Assembly (NCBI GenBank): GCA_963920705.1 | Contig: OY987228.1 | Coordinates: 14,739,187 to 14,803,186, forward strand | Length of the DNA stretch: 64,000 nt | Source: Odiellus spinosus | Taxonomy: Eukaryota > Arthropoda > Arachnida > Opiliones > Phalangiidae | Reading direction: 5' to 3' | Part shown: piece by piece, positions 50,078 through 60,500 of the stretch | Layout: each line of letters begins with the position of its first letter | Numbering within the stretch: position 1 is the first letter of the stretch | Notes under the pieces: model-generated | Told to the model about the DNA's origin: nothing | What the model saw: only the letters and a program-made list of their open reading frames with translations | The model's database searches: none | Program-made: the position numbers and the translations under genes

Positions 50078-52424
50078 ATTGGAAAGCTTCGCTGGAACTG
50101 CTAGTGGCACCCTTCGCAGAGACCATATATACTCGATTCCTGTCGAAATGATATAACTGTGACTGTATGGAGCAGGGATACGTAATGCAAAGCTTTGTAG
50201 TTACAAATAATAGTACATATCTTTTGCGGGTGCACAATCGCCCCTTCGTACTTCACATTCTTATTTCTTTTTCGTTTCCCCAAAACTATATATAGTTGTA
50301 ATCACTGTCACCTAAGACTATTACCAAAGGCTGAAAGAGCGTGGCGTAACCTTACTCTTATAGTATCCCGTAACGTTGCCCGGGAATATCCCACCCTGGC
50401 ATCCTCAGCCGTCCCTGGCCTCCCTTTCCCCACTTTGCGGCAAACTCGGGAGTGTGTCCCTGAGAAAATTGATTTCCTTAAGGAGCGCCGATATATCAGA
50501 GCGTTTGAAACGGGGATCTCTTCGACCCCTTTCCTTGATAGTTCGCGTTGCTCTTTATACTCGCTTTCCTCTAAAGAGAAATAACGCGATTGTCCCTGGC
50601 ATCTCGCCCTTACTTCGCCCGAGCACTTCTTAGCCACTCCCCCTGTAACTAGCCTTACTTCGTGTCACGCTGCACCCTAATTAACTTATACCGTTATTTC
50701 CTCAAAATTATTACAATCGTTCGCGATAGTCATTTTTGCTCGTTAATGGGGTGACTCAAAGGCGCGAGAAACTTGGCAAACACAAAACGAGAGTCGATTT
50801 TCCTAAGAAAGGTTTGCAAAATTATATATAACAGACAAGAAGCGCGGGGTTTTGATTTTGCAGGAATTAGGATAGACCTTTTTTCTCTTACGTTGGTATA
50901 TCGTTTTCACTAAAAGGGGGTATATTCGTGTTCCAACGGTATTGCAGGAACATTCGTCAGCTTAGCGTGAAATAGAGTGAAAGGCAAGATCTTCAATTTG
51001 GAACTGATTCAAGAATTAAGGCTCAGAAATTTTCTACGGGTTCTTTTACACTCGTTTCCAATTCCAAATACTATTAATTTACCCCGAGAACGTATGGTAA
51101 TCATTATAGTGTGTAAATTTAAGATAGCTACGACGGTTTCATAAATTCCATAAAACTCGAGTTTTAAAAACGAGCATATTTCTTTTACATTCAATTTGTT
51201 GGAAAAAAAAAAACCTTTTTATAAGGTGAACTAGCTGTTTTTAAAGAGGTCAACGATTTAAGTTAAGAGGGCCATGCGCGGGGGTGTGGGGTGTGGTTGA
51301 TCGTCTATTTGGCCATCGCGGAAATCCCGGGGCTCAAATAGGAAACTGAACGAGAAAAAAAGAACGATGAAGGGAGACCAAACGGAAGAAGAAAGATTCC
51401 GAGAAACGATTGTTCTCGCTCGGGTCGATCGTATATATAATATAGAGAAAGGGTGGAGCCACGAGGATTTACTACAAATCTCCCACCTAGACCCGAGGGG
51501 GAAACGAGCGCGTGGAGGGGGGATGCGCGGGGAGGAAAACTTCGGCAATTACAAACAACGAAACAGGTATATGATCCTAGTTAAGCTCCTAATCCGAAGG
51601 GGCTTACGCCCAGTTTGTGCCGGACTTTGGCCGAAATGGTCCCAGCCTATAGGGCAACCCCGACCAACTATTTATTTCTAGAGAAAAGCCCTCAATTCCA
51701 ACCTGGTTACGTTTAAAAATACGAACACCATCTCGCCACGATTTGAAAGTAGACTTTTAAAAAAGAAGGAAGAAGCTTCTTTCCCTAATAAAAAAAAAGT
51801 TTTTCTCTCCCAGCTCGAATTGAGTCGAAACCGTAAATTTTAAAACTTTCCTCCCGAAAAAACTTTGGAGCGGTCATTTCCGTATCAAGCTTCTCTTCCT
51901 CTTCCTATATCTCACGCGCAAAGCGAAGCGGGGCTTGAGGATTATCCGGAGGGAATTGTCCAACCTCCAACCCTATTTTATATCCTTCAAACGAATAAAA
52001 GAGGATTTTGGAATTTTAGGCCCGAGAACTAAGAATATAGAACGACACCCATTAAGTAAAAAGTATAAGAGAAAGGCGAGGAAATTCATTGTTTTTAGGG
52101 ACATAACGTCGCGATATAAACCCCTTTTTGCCAACCACAACGACATACCAAGATTTAAACAGCCATAAACGTATCCTTATACTCTATTACTATCAGCCTA
52201 GAATAGTAAAACTTCTACAAAGCGCGTTTAGTAAAGAATCTCTTACTCAACCCATTATAACAGTAAATTATTTCACTATTATTTTTAATTAGCATTATTA
52301 AAAGGATACTAGAGTCTGGAAACAAGTTATTTTTAATCAAGTTAAAATACGCGTAATAACATTATCAAACCTTGCAAATGGAATCGTGGTAATTCTGGCT
52401 CAATTTTCAAATTTGCTAAAATTT

Positions 52425-52650
52425 ATTTCAAAAGGACTCAATTTCTGAAGCCTATGAGAGTTCGTTTTTGAAATCGCGCGTGAACCGAAATAAATGTTTG
52501 TTATAAATTGCGTACTTTCACGCGACATTTTTGTACGATATTTCACTGACTAAAATATCCTTGAAACAGATTTCGACTAAGTGAGTCCGCGGCTTTGGTA
52601 ATTAACTGTAAATTACTGCAAAACCTTTGGTGAGATTTGATCCTTTTTAC
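52425..52650. mobile_element. Family G, third copy
   Basis: TTTATTTCAAAAGGACTCAA then GAGAGTTC is the reverse complement of the 40.37-kb segment. CGGCTTTGGTAATTAACTGT then AAATTACTGCAAAACCTTTGG is its other arm. Confidence 0.65.
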
Positions 52651-55600
52651 GCATATTTTAACTTTCCCAATCGATTAAAAATATCTTTTCTATATGTATC
52701 CCTTTAAATAACGTTGTTACAAGTATTAAAATGTAAGATTTTCATATGAACCCTATTATTTACCTTTATCCATTTTATACGTCTCGTATACGTTCCCATA
52801 CTAAACCAAAATGTTTAGTTTAGAATGTTCATTAGAAGGCAATTTAATCGGATTCTTTTTAAATCGTATACCAAAACTAAATAAAACTATGCTTCATGTA
52901 AACGCACAAATCCCTTGGGCCCACAAAATTATGAAGCGTCATGTTAAGCCTATTTCGGTCAATACAACATTTCCACCCAACTTGATGAGTCAGCAACAAA
53001 TATTTTCGGTGACTCAACTCATCCAACTTAATATTCGCACGCTATAACTAGTTGACTGAACAAGTTGGATTAGGGTCGTGCCAACCGTGGGGGCTTTGTC
53101 AATACCTGGTGGGAGGAGAGGTTCATGTCCTAAAAAACGTTGACACGCCTCTGAGTCGAGTCAAAAGGCATTACTAGCTTGTGGTAACGTCAATACTACG
53201 TTATGCCAGAACAGACAGATATTGAAACAATATAAATTTATATTTACCGAAAACAACATTCGTAAAACTAAATACATCTTGATCTATTTGAAAATCTTTT
53301 CGGGGGAAGAATCGCGACTTAAATTAAAATACGTGTCCTCGCGTGATAGGCGGATATAGTTACAATACATCACGTGGCTCTTCTTTAGCTCTGCTGACTG
53401 CAGTTTGCATTCCTTAGAGTATATAGAAGAGAACACGCGCGTGCACGAACCAAAAACGAGATTTAAAATCAGTCGGAAATTTCATTAAGTCCGATGGTTT
53501 GTTACTAGTTTACTCTATTAAATGCTTTCTAACGTCTAGTGTTTTAGAAGAAATAGCGAGAAAGACCGAGAATAGGAAAAACCAATTCGAATTACGTCAC
53601 TATATAGTCAGATATTTTTACCCTAGCTTTCGTGATATTGCCTCTAATAATTTGGACTTGAACGAACTGATACGCAAAATAGGGAAAGCTATGGCGGATT
53701 AATACGCAATGTTCAATCTTATAAATGATACAAGTAGTTTTGGAAATCGTTTCATAATTAGGAATACCGCGTTGCCCGTGCTGAAATCTTAGAAAGGTCA
53801 CAGCGACCATCCTGGGGCGATACCGAAGCCATCTTTCAGCAGAGAACTCTATCGAATCTCCCTAACCACCCCATTCTCTCTGTCTCTATCTTCAAGCTGG
53901 GGAAAGGGGAGCTAGGAACGACCGAAAAGAAGAAAGATCCAAATAAAATCAATTCAAACCCTCGAGAGTTCATTTCAATTTCTGCTTCCTAAGGAAGCTA
54001 AGTTCTCCCTCCCTCCCTCCTTCGTATACCCTCAATCCCAATCCTTACCCCCTCTCATCCCTTATTCCCTTTGCCCGCCGCCTTATATAAAAAACGCCAG
54101 CTCCGTTGAGTCGGCCAACCGTACGGAAAAGATAAAAAACTAAAGGAGAAGACCGGGAGGAGGAGGAGGACAGAAGGGATGAAGGGGATGCGGAGAGAGG
54201 ATGGAAATGGGGATGAGAATGAAGGGAAGATGCTGCACGAGAAAACGCTATACTGGCTGGCAAAGGCGAGCACGATCACGCTCGGGCTTGAGCGCTATAC
54301 TAAGCCTATACGCCATTGCGTGGGCCTATATCTCATATACCTCCGTATATTTTTTATTCATTCTTTATCCCTCCTCTTTGCCGATAGTAGGAGATTTCAG
54401 CGTGTAGCGAGTTAGTTTCGCCCTAAATTTCTACACGATTCGGGCTCTTATTGATGCCACGGTTTCAAAGATTCGTACCTGCTGAAATCTGAGATTGATA
54501 CGAACTTTACACGCCCGTACGTTTCTTAGTTGGACCTTTATACCTCCCACAAGGCGAGGAGTGGCGAATCGTCAAAGTCAGTGTAATAATATGGTAATAG
54601 GGGCTTGTTTGGGAATCGTTCCAACGAAATCTATTAGCGAATGCTAGCTAGCCTCTATAAATATACACGTATAACGTAGCATAGGAGAGAGCGTATATAA
54701 AGGGTTGGAATTTGGGGGAATGTTGTAACAAAAAAGTACACTAAAAAGGGGAAGCATGTTCGAGTTATACGAGCGAACAATTAGAGGCCATTTGGGGCAC
54801 CCTTTCCCCTCTTAATTCTACTAAGAAACTTCCCAACCCTATTCAACCTCGAACCCTTTTGCTGTATACGTCTTTTTAAAGTCTTAATTCGTGTACGTGT
54901 TTTAATAGAATAAATTATCGTACCCCCTCCGCAACCTATATAATTATCTCTATAAGAGACCGATGAATAAGAGGCGAAAAACTCGAAGGGGTTTAGTTGG
55001 TTAGTTTGTTTCAATTATGAAACAATGGTAATGGATTTCTTATTCCGTTTCCTCTTTCTCGAACCATTTAGAAGCAATACACTCGCGAACTAAAATTATA
55101 CGTATTTTTATAAAGAATAAAATACACCTACCATTATCTGAAGGTCAGTTTCGTCCGTTTCCGATCCATTTTCTCCCATTTTGTTATATTGTAATTCCTA
55201 TAAAAAATATATATTAATTCTTGTACGAATAATATAAACATTTAAATGTCGAATACAATAATAATAATAAAATGTGGGAATTTTAATCTTAGGGTAATAT
55301 AGTCTCCCTGTAAACTATTTCACATCAAATTCGTAACACGTACAAAAGCTACCATATACAGGGTGTTTCTGAAAGGTCTGGAAAAAATGAAGGGGGTTTT
55401 TCGTGGGGTCAGACTGAGTGAAAAAGGTCTATGAACCTTTAGTCTCACGCGCTGCGTTGCGTAGTTATGAGCCCTTGAAAATAGTCTTCAAAAATACGAA
55501 AAACGACCGAAAGGTGTAGGTAAGACTGTGCCTTTGACCATTATTGTTTTCAATTTAATTGTGCATAAGCTAATTATCGAGAGATAAGTGAAACAAGGTG

Positions 55601-55787
55601 TTTATTAACTAAAAAAAGTGTATCAACATGTTTAGGAGTGTGCAATCATTAACTTTGGTCAGAAGTACTTGAACTCAAAGTGTGGTTGAAAAATGTGGTT
55701 GAAAAGTGTGTTGAAATGGGAATTTTACAAGAAACCATTATTAATTACCATAATTATCAATTAGATAATAATCGAAATCAGAAGTAT

Positions 55788-56400
55788 TTACAAAAATTGT
55801 TCGAAATGCATTCCGTCAGCGTTGATAAACACTTGAGCCCGTCTAATAAATGATTGTCTAACTCGTTCGAAGATCCCTGGTGTGTTGCGTATGGTTTCAC
55901 AGGCATCAATAATTCTTTGACGTAGATCTGCCACGTCACGCTCTTCACTAACATGAACTAAGTCCTTAAGGTGGCCCCAAAGAAAGAAATCACAAGGGTT
56001 TAGGTCCGGAGATCTGGCTGGCCACGCAACCGTTCCGCCACGACCAATCCACCTCAAAGGGAATGTTTCATTAAAGAAGGCTCTAACTAGGAGAGAAAAA
56101 TGAGGTGGTGCACCGTCGTGCGCATACCACATGTCTCGTCTCAAGGCCAATGGTACGTCTTCAAGAAGCTCGAACAGATTGTCTTGAAGAAATCGGAGAT
56201 ATGCCTCACCATTAAGCCTTGGCTGCAAAAAGAATGGTCCAATTGGTTACCAACAATTCCGCACCAGACGTTTAAGCTGAATTGAACTTGGTGAGCCCTA
56301 ACACTTGTAGCGGGGGGGTTTTGTTGCGCCCACTGATGCCTGTTGTGCATGTTCAATATGCCATCACGGAAAAAATTGGCCTCATCTGTAACTAAAAGGT
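55788..56400 (-). pseudogene. Transposase catalytic domain, left arm of fold-back element (one frameshift)
   Basis: On the minus strand a catalytic domain of the mariner/DDE_3 type reads VTDEANFFRDG (first Asp), then VQFSLNVWCGIVGN. A frameshift near 56230-56250 leads into MQPRLNGEAYLRFLQ and on to AHDGAPPHFSLL (second Asp), WIGRGGTVAWPARSPDLNPCDFFLWGH (third Asp in PCD) and the C-terminus. The 146-residue frame at 55788-56228 covers the second half. Between the second Asp and the Asp of PCD there are 41 residues, a DD41D-like spacing. No helix-turn-helix domain is present, so no functional transposase is made here. Confidence 0.88.
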
Positions 56401-56472
56401 TTTGGGGTAAGTTGATGTCTTGATGTTAACCTAACCACTGACAAGACATCAACTTACCCCAAAACCTTTTAG
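56392..56472. repeat. Central hairpin of the fold-back element
   Basis: CTAAAAGGTTTTGGGG and the following AAGTTGATGTCTTG on one side pair with their reverse complement on the other side of a 19-nt spacer (56423-56441). This is the apex of the much longer inverted repeat. A central breakpoint with a short unique spacer suggests a sister-strand or abortive-transposition joining event. Confidence 0.9.
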
Positions 56473-56855
56473 TTACGGATGAGGCCAATTTTTCCCGTGA
56501 TGGCATATTGAACGACGGTACACCACTTCATTTTTCTCTCCTAGTTAGGGCCTTCCTTAATGAAACATTCCCTTTGAGGTGGATTGGTCGTGGCGGAACG
56601 GTTGCGTGGCCAGCCATATCTCCGGACCTAAACCCTTGTAACTTCTTTCTTTGGGGCCACCTTAAGGACTTAGTTTATGTTAGTGAAGCGCGTAACGTGG
56701 AAGATCTACGTCAAAGGATTATTGATGCCTGCGAAACCATACGCAACACACCAGGGATCTTCGAACGAGTTAGACAATCATTTATTAGACAGGCTCAAGT
56801 GTGTATCAACGTTTTTTTAGTTAATAAACACCTTGTTTCACTTATCTCTCGATAA
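56469..56855 (+). pseudogene. Transposase fragment, right arm of fold-back element (internally deleted)
   Basis: The same transposase is read on the opposite strand. The frame begins VTDEANFSRDGILN and jumps directly to DGTPLHFSLL, losing the segment between the first and second catalytic Asp (233 bp relative to the left arm). It then continues through WIGRGGTVAWPAISPDLNPCNFFLWGH. The third catalytic Asp is changed to Asn (PCN instead of PCD). At about residue VCIN the frame joins terminal-repeat sequence through the second deletion. It is a dead copy. Confidence 0.88.
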
Positions 56856-57935
56856 TTAGCTTAAGCACCATTAAATTGAAAAACAATAATGGTCAAAGGC
56901 ACAACCTTACCTACACCTTTCGGTCGTTTTTCGTATTTTTGAGGACTATTTTCAAGGGCTCATAACTACGCAACGCAGCGCGTGAGACTAAAGGTTCATA
57001 AAACTTTTTCACTCAGTCTGACCCCACGAAAAACCCCCTTCATTTTTTCCAGACCTTTCAGAAACACCCTGTATACTAGTTATATCAACTAATATTTGAT
57101 TAATTTGAGCTAAAAGGGAAGTGTCAATATAGGATTGAATAAATTGTGGAAATTCAAAAAAATTAAGTTAAAATTAGTTCTTGCGCACGCTTGAAGGTCG
57201 AGTTATATATACTATTATCTATGGAAGTTATTATAATCCAAGACAATCGGGAGAACTCCACCTTAACAGGAGTATATTAAAGTCAAAAAGATGCATGCAA
57301 CCAAGAACCCATAGAAGTACGCAAGAACATTGATAGGTAACAAAAGTTCCTGGTATCATGATATTCTACTTCTTACGATTATCTTCCGCTCCTATTTTAT
57401 AAGGAACGCGCTAAAACCTGCCTATGGAATCATCGGACATGGTGAAATTTCAATTTTTCCAATATTTTAATATATTTATATAATATTTAATATTTAATAT
57501 CAAACGAGTAACAACTGGAACTTACTCGAGAAATTTTTGTTCGAAATATAATATCAAAATGGATTCAATCGCGCAAAGACAATTATATTTTCGATGTAAT
57601 TCAATATTAATGTAAACAATTGTTTAAGGGCGTATGCTCATAAGCTTATTTAGCTCAACAAACTATCTCCTCATAAATATGAAAATATTAGTCATGGCGC
57701 CAGCATAGACACCGCTTTTGTTTAGACACTCATACGTGTACCTAATCCGTTGGAAGGAATACTTCCTCCATCGGAAAAGTATAAGTGAACCAAAGCAATT
57801 ATTTTTTATTGGCAGAAGTTCATGATATTCATTAGAAAGTAAAGAGTAATATGTTTCCGCATTGAATGTATATCGTCTGCTAGACAATTTTAATATGTTA
57901 AATTCGTGGCTACCGCCCCTATCGTATGGGTAATC

Positions 57936-58040
57936 TAAGATTAATATTAACAATGAACATCTATTGTAATAGATAATAACAAAACATTGGTTCATTAGCG
58001 TCCTCTAACGGCAAACAGTGGCATAAGTATGAACTAAACC
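57936..58040. mobile_element. MITE family A, copy 5 (left half)
   Basis: ATTAACAATGAACATCTA, then AATAGATAATAACAAAAC and GCGTCCTCTAACGGCAAACA. Only the left half is recognisable. Confidence 0.75.
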
Positions 58041-58938
58041 TTATACTGCACACTGGAATTGAGTATCTAAGCCTAAATCATCTGATCAAGAAGGTATAAG
58101 AGTTTGCCAATATCAATTCTACGAGTTTTAGTCAGACCTTATTTCTTATTATATAGGAACTTCGAAGGGTAACAATAGGTAGGCAAGCGGGATTGGCGGG
58201 GGTAAAGTGGTGGCCAGGTCATTTTTAAAATTCTCTTGATCGATCAGGGGTTTTCTGTTCTCGCTGGGCTTGCGTGGCCGCTTTATCCGTGATCGATCGT
58301 GCCATTAGTAACCGAATGGAGGCTTTAGCCTTTTCTCTCTCTTCCCCCCCTCTTTATTTTTTTATCGGAAGAATTGTTCGATCACGAAAAGGGGGCCGAA
58401 TTTGAAGGAGTTTAGGCCAACAACTTCGCGTTTAATTAAGCGGCTTAATCAAGATAGCCTAGTGTGTTGCCAGACTTCATTGACTCCCTATACGTCCCCT
58501 ACAAAACCTCCCTTTACCCCCAATACACATTCTGCCCCCCTTTTCCATTACGGGGACTAGTACAGACTTTAATATATCGGTTCCAAGACTCAATGAGTTC
58601 AATAGTATAAGCTATCCAAACTTGCTACGAAATCAAATGATGTAGATATAGAGAATAGATTCGTGCGCGTTGAAATCGCAAACTGATTCCGAATATTTAG
58701 TAAGCGGTGCTCGTTACCCATTTCCAATTCCATTCGATATTCTTCTCTATTTCCTTCGACCCGTACCCTGCCCCTTGATTCCACTCCATAGTGAAATCTA
58801 ACTTTCTGACTTTCTATTTTGAATACTTAAAAGGAGGGTGAAGAGGAAAATGAAGGGATTTTTTTATTGCTTCTGCTTAGTAAAATATTCAAGAAGTCTC
58901 TCCGAATTATACAAAAATTTGAACCTGATTTTGGCATA

Positions 58939-59240
58939 GAATTGAAAGGATAACCCTTCGACTAATCAAAAGACGCCCCACATTTGGCTTAGTAAAAACC
59001 CCGTAACACGTGCTGTGAGACACCCTTCGAATCGCGCTAAATCTCGTTCAGGCGCAGAATAGAGCGTATTTTATGAAGCCAAAGGCGGGGAGAATTAACT
59101 GAACGCCAAAATCTGAATCTTTTCCGATTTTTAGCACAATTTAGAGATATTTCCTGTTGTTTTAATACGCAAACAAGTCTTATTTTCAATAGTAGAATCG
59201 ATAAAAATCTTTCAGTTTCCCTCTTCATCCTCCCTTAAAG
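58939..59240. mobile_element. Dispersed repeat family F, copy 2
   Basis: GAATTGAAAGGATAACCCTT and CGACTAATCAAAAGACGCC open the copy. AACACGTGCTG and CCAAAATCTGAATCTT, then CAAACAAGTCTTATTTTCAA, match copy 1 in the same order and orientation. The right inverted end is degenerate. Confidence 0.75.
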
Positions 59241-59569
59241 GGAAATTGAACTAATACCATTTTTCTTCGAAATTATTTAATTTGAAAAGTATTCATCACT
59301 TTAAAAATTGAAAACGAATTATGAGTAAGGGACAACTTTAAACGTGTTCGATTAAAACCATCATTACAAAATTCGCAACACGAATTACTAAAGTAATTTC
59401 AGAAAGGTAGTTCAAGGAAAATAGTTCTATTTCTATTCTGTGAAGGGGAAGAAAACGCCATATAAATATCCAATCAGAATTCACCACAGCTATAAAGTTC
59501 TCTAAAGTTTAAATTACTTTTGTACCAAAGCATATTATTTATATTTGTTCATTTGTTTTCATTTTCTAG

Positions 59570-59614
59570 AACGAGAAGAATCAAATCATGACGTCCAATG
59601 TATGGCTACAGTTT
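59570..59614 (+). CDS. nAChRbeta1: nAChR beta1-type subunit, exon 3 (45 bp, loop D region)
   Basis: This exon is only 45 bp, phase 0 on both sides, with a CTAG acceptor and GTAAGT donor. It encodes 15 residues (65-79): NEKNQIMTSNVWLQF. The 45-bp size is the conserved size of the third coding exon in nAChR genes from vertebrates to insects, which makes this small exon secure despite its length. It contains most of binding loop D. The residue after WL (Q78 in this precursor) aligns with Arg81 of aphid beta1, the site of the R81T neonicotinoid-resistance change; here it is Gln. Loop D is completed by M80 and W81 in the next exon. Confidence 0.97.
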
Positions 59615-59824
59615 GTAAGTATATTCTAGTATAGTCGTAAATTTCACTTAATTAATTTAATATAATTTAGAGAGAATTTCTATATTCAGAAGATTTTAAA
59701 GCCTTATTTCCATTCCTATCCTTGGTGTACAACTATAAAATCAGCCCGGTATTGGTTCCTTCAATTTACGTTGTCATATAACAGCTAAAAAATAAGACTG
59801 CTACATTGAAGGAACACAACTTAG

Positions 59825-60056
59825 GGCCGATTAACATGGACACTAACAAAACCCGGCTTTATTAGCGTCTTCTAACCCCAAACAATGGCAAAAGTAACTA
59901 AAAAAACCACGTGCTATGCCTGTTTCAATTCTCTATTCATAACAGCTACGCACGAGGATTTGTTAATAATTTTTCCACATATGAACGCCTATGAAAGTCA
60001 CGTTTTGTTATCAAGCTTCATCTATTAAAATCGCTGTCCATTCTTAATGGTCCTAA
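59825..60056. mobile_element. MITE family A, copy 6
   Basis: Left: GATTAACATGGACACTAACA and AGCGTCTTCTAACCCCAAAC. Right: CGTTTTGTTATCAAGCTTCA, then CTATTAAAATCGCTGTCCAT and TAATGGTCCTA. The internal part contains ATTCTCTATTCATAACAGC, related to the centre of copies 1 and 3 in reverse. It lies in intron 3, about 210 bp after exon 3. Confidence 0.8.
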
Positions 60057-60114
60057 ACTGGTACTGCTTCGCAACGACACAAATGTAGTAATTCTCTTAA
60101 TTAGAACCAAATTA

Positions 60115-60500
60115 ATCCTTGGTACACTAAAAGTAGACTTTATAGTTAAAGCAAGAATCCATTCAGGTTCCATAAGAATATGGGAGGGCAGCGATTCAAT
60201 AACCATCCTGCCAAACTTTGTAGCAAAAGTTCGTCTGCTTCGAATCGATTTTTCAAGTAAATCGCTCCTGACATCTATTATTAACCTACGCCACTAAAGA
60301 CCTTGACATAATATTTTGGGTAGTAAAAATGTAGCCGACCGAAAAAAGATCTAAGCGTACAAATGTTGCGAAAATTGCAGACGAACTTTTGTTACAAAGT
60401 TTGGGAGGATGGTACCAGAGGCTAAAGCTATGCTCCCATATTCTTATGGAACCTGAATGGATTCTTGGTTAAAGTTATAAAGTATCTGCCACCATAGAAC
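60115..60500. mobile_element. Fold-back MITE in intron 3
   Basis: Left: AAGAATCCATTCAGGTTCCA, then TAAGAATATGGGAG and CCAAACTTTGTAGCAAAAG with TTCGTCTGC. Right: the reverse complement of each (GCAGACGAACTTTTGTTACA, CTCCCATATTCTTATGG, CCTGAATGGATTCTTGG). The inverted ends exceed 85 bp, with weaker similarity beyond. No coding capacity. Confidence 0.88.

Larger units (their letters stand above)
55359..57071. mobile_element. Fold-back (head-to-head) Tc1/mariner-superfamily element
   Basis: This 1,713-bp element begins and ends with CAGGGTGTTTCTG in inverted orientation and is flanked by TA on both sides, the target duplication of the IS630/Tc1/mariner superfamily. The inverted similarity does not stop at the termini. 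The left arm (55359-56422) and right arm (56442-57071) are near-identical inverted copies around a 19-nt spacer at 56423-56441. The right arm lacks two blocks present in the left, corresponding to left-arm positions about 56118-56350 and 55618-55819; these account for the length difference. Each arm carries transposase coding sequence, pointing toward its own end. The N-terminal DNA-binding half of the transposase is missing from both arms. Confidence 0.93.
43547..59569 (+). other. nAChR intron 2 (about 16.0 kb)
   Basis: This phase-0 intron runs between a GTAAGT donor and a CTAG acceptor. It hosts the antisense LINE (about 44.1-48.0 kb), the fold-back mariner element (55.36-57.07 kb) and several MITE-like inverted repeats. 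Sequence between these is AT-rich; apart from scattered repeat fragments I see nothing else to name in it. Confidence 0.9.
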
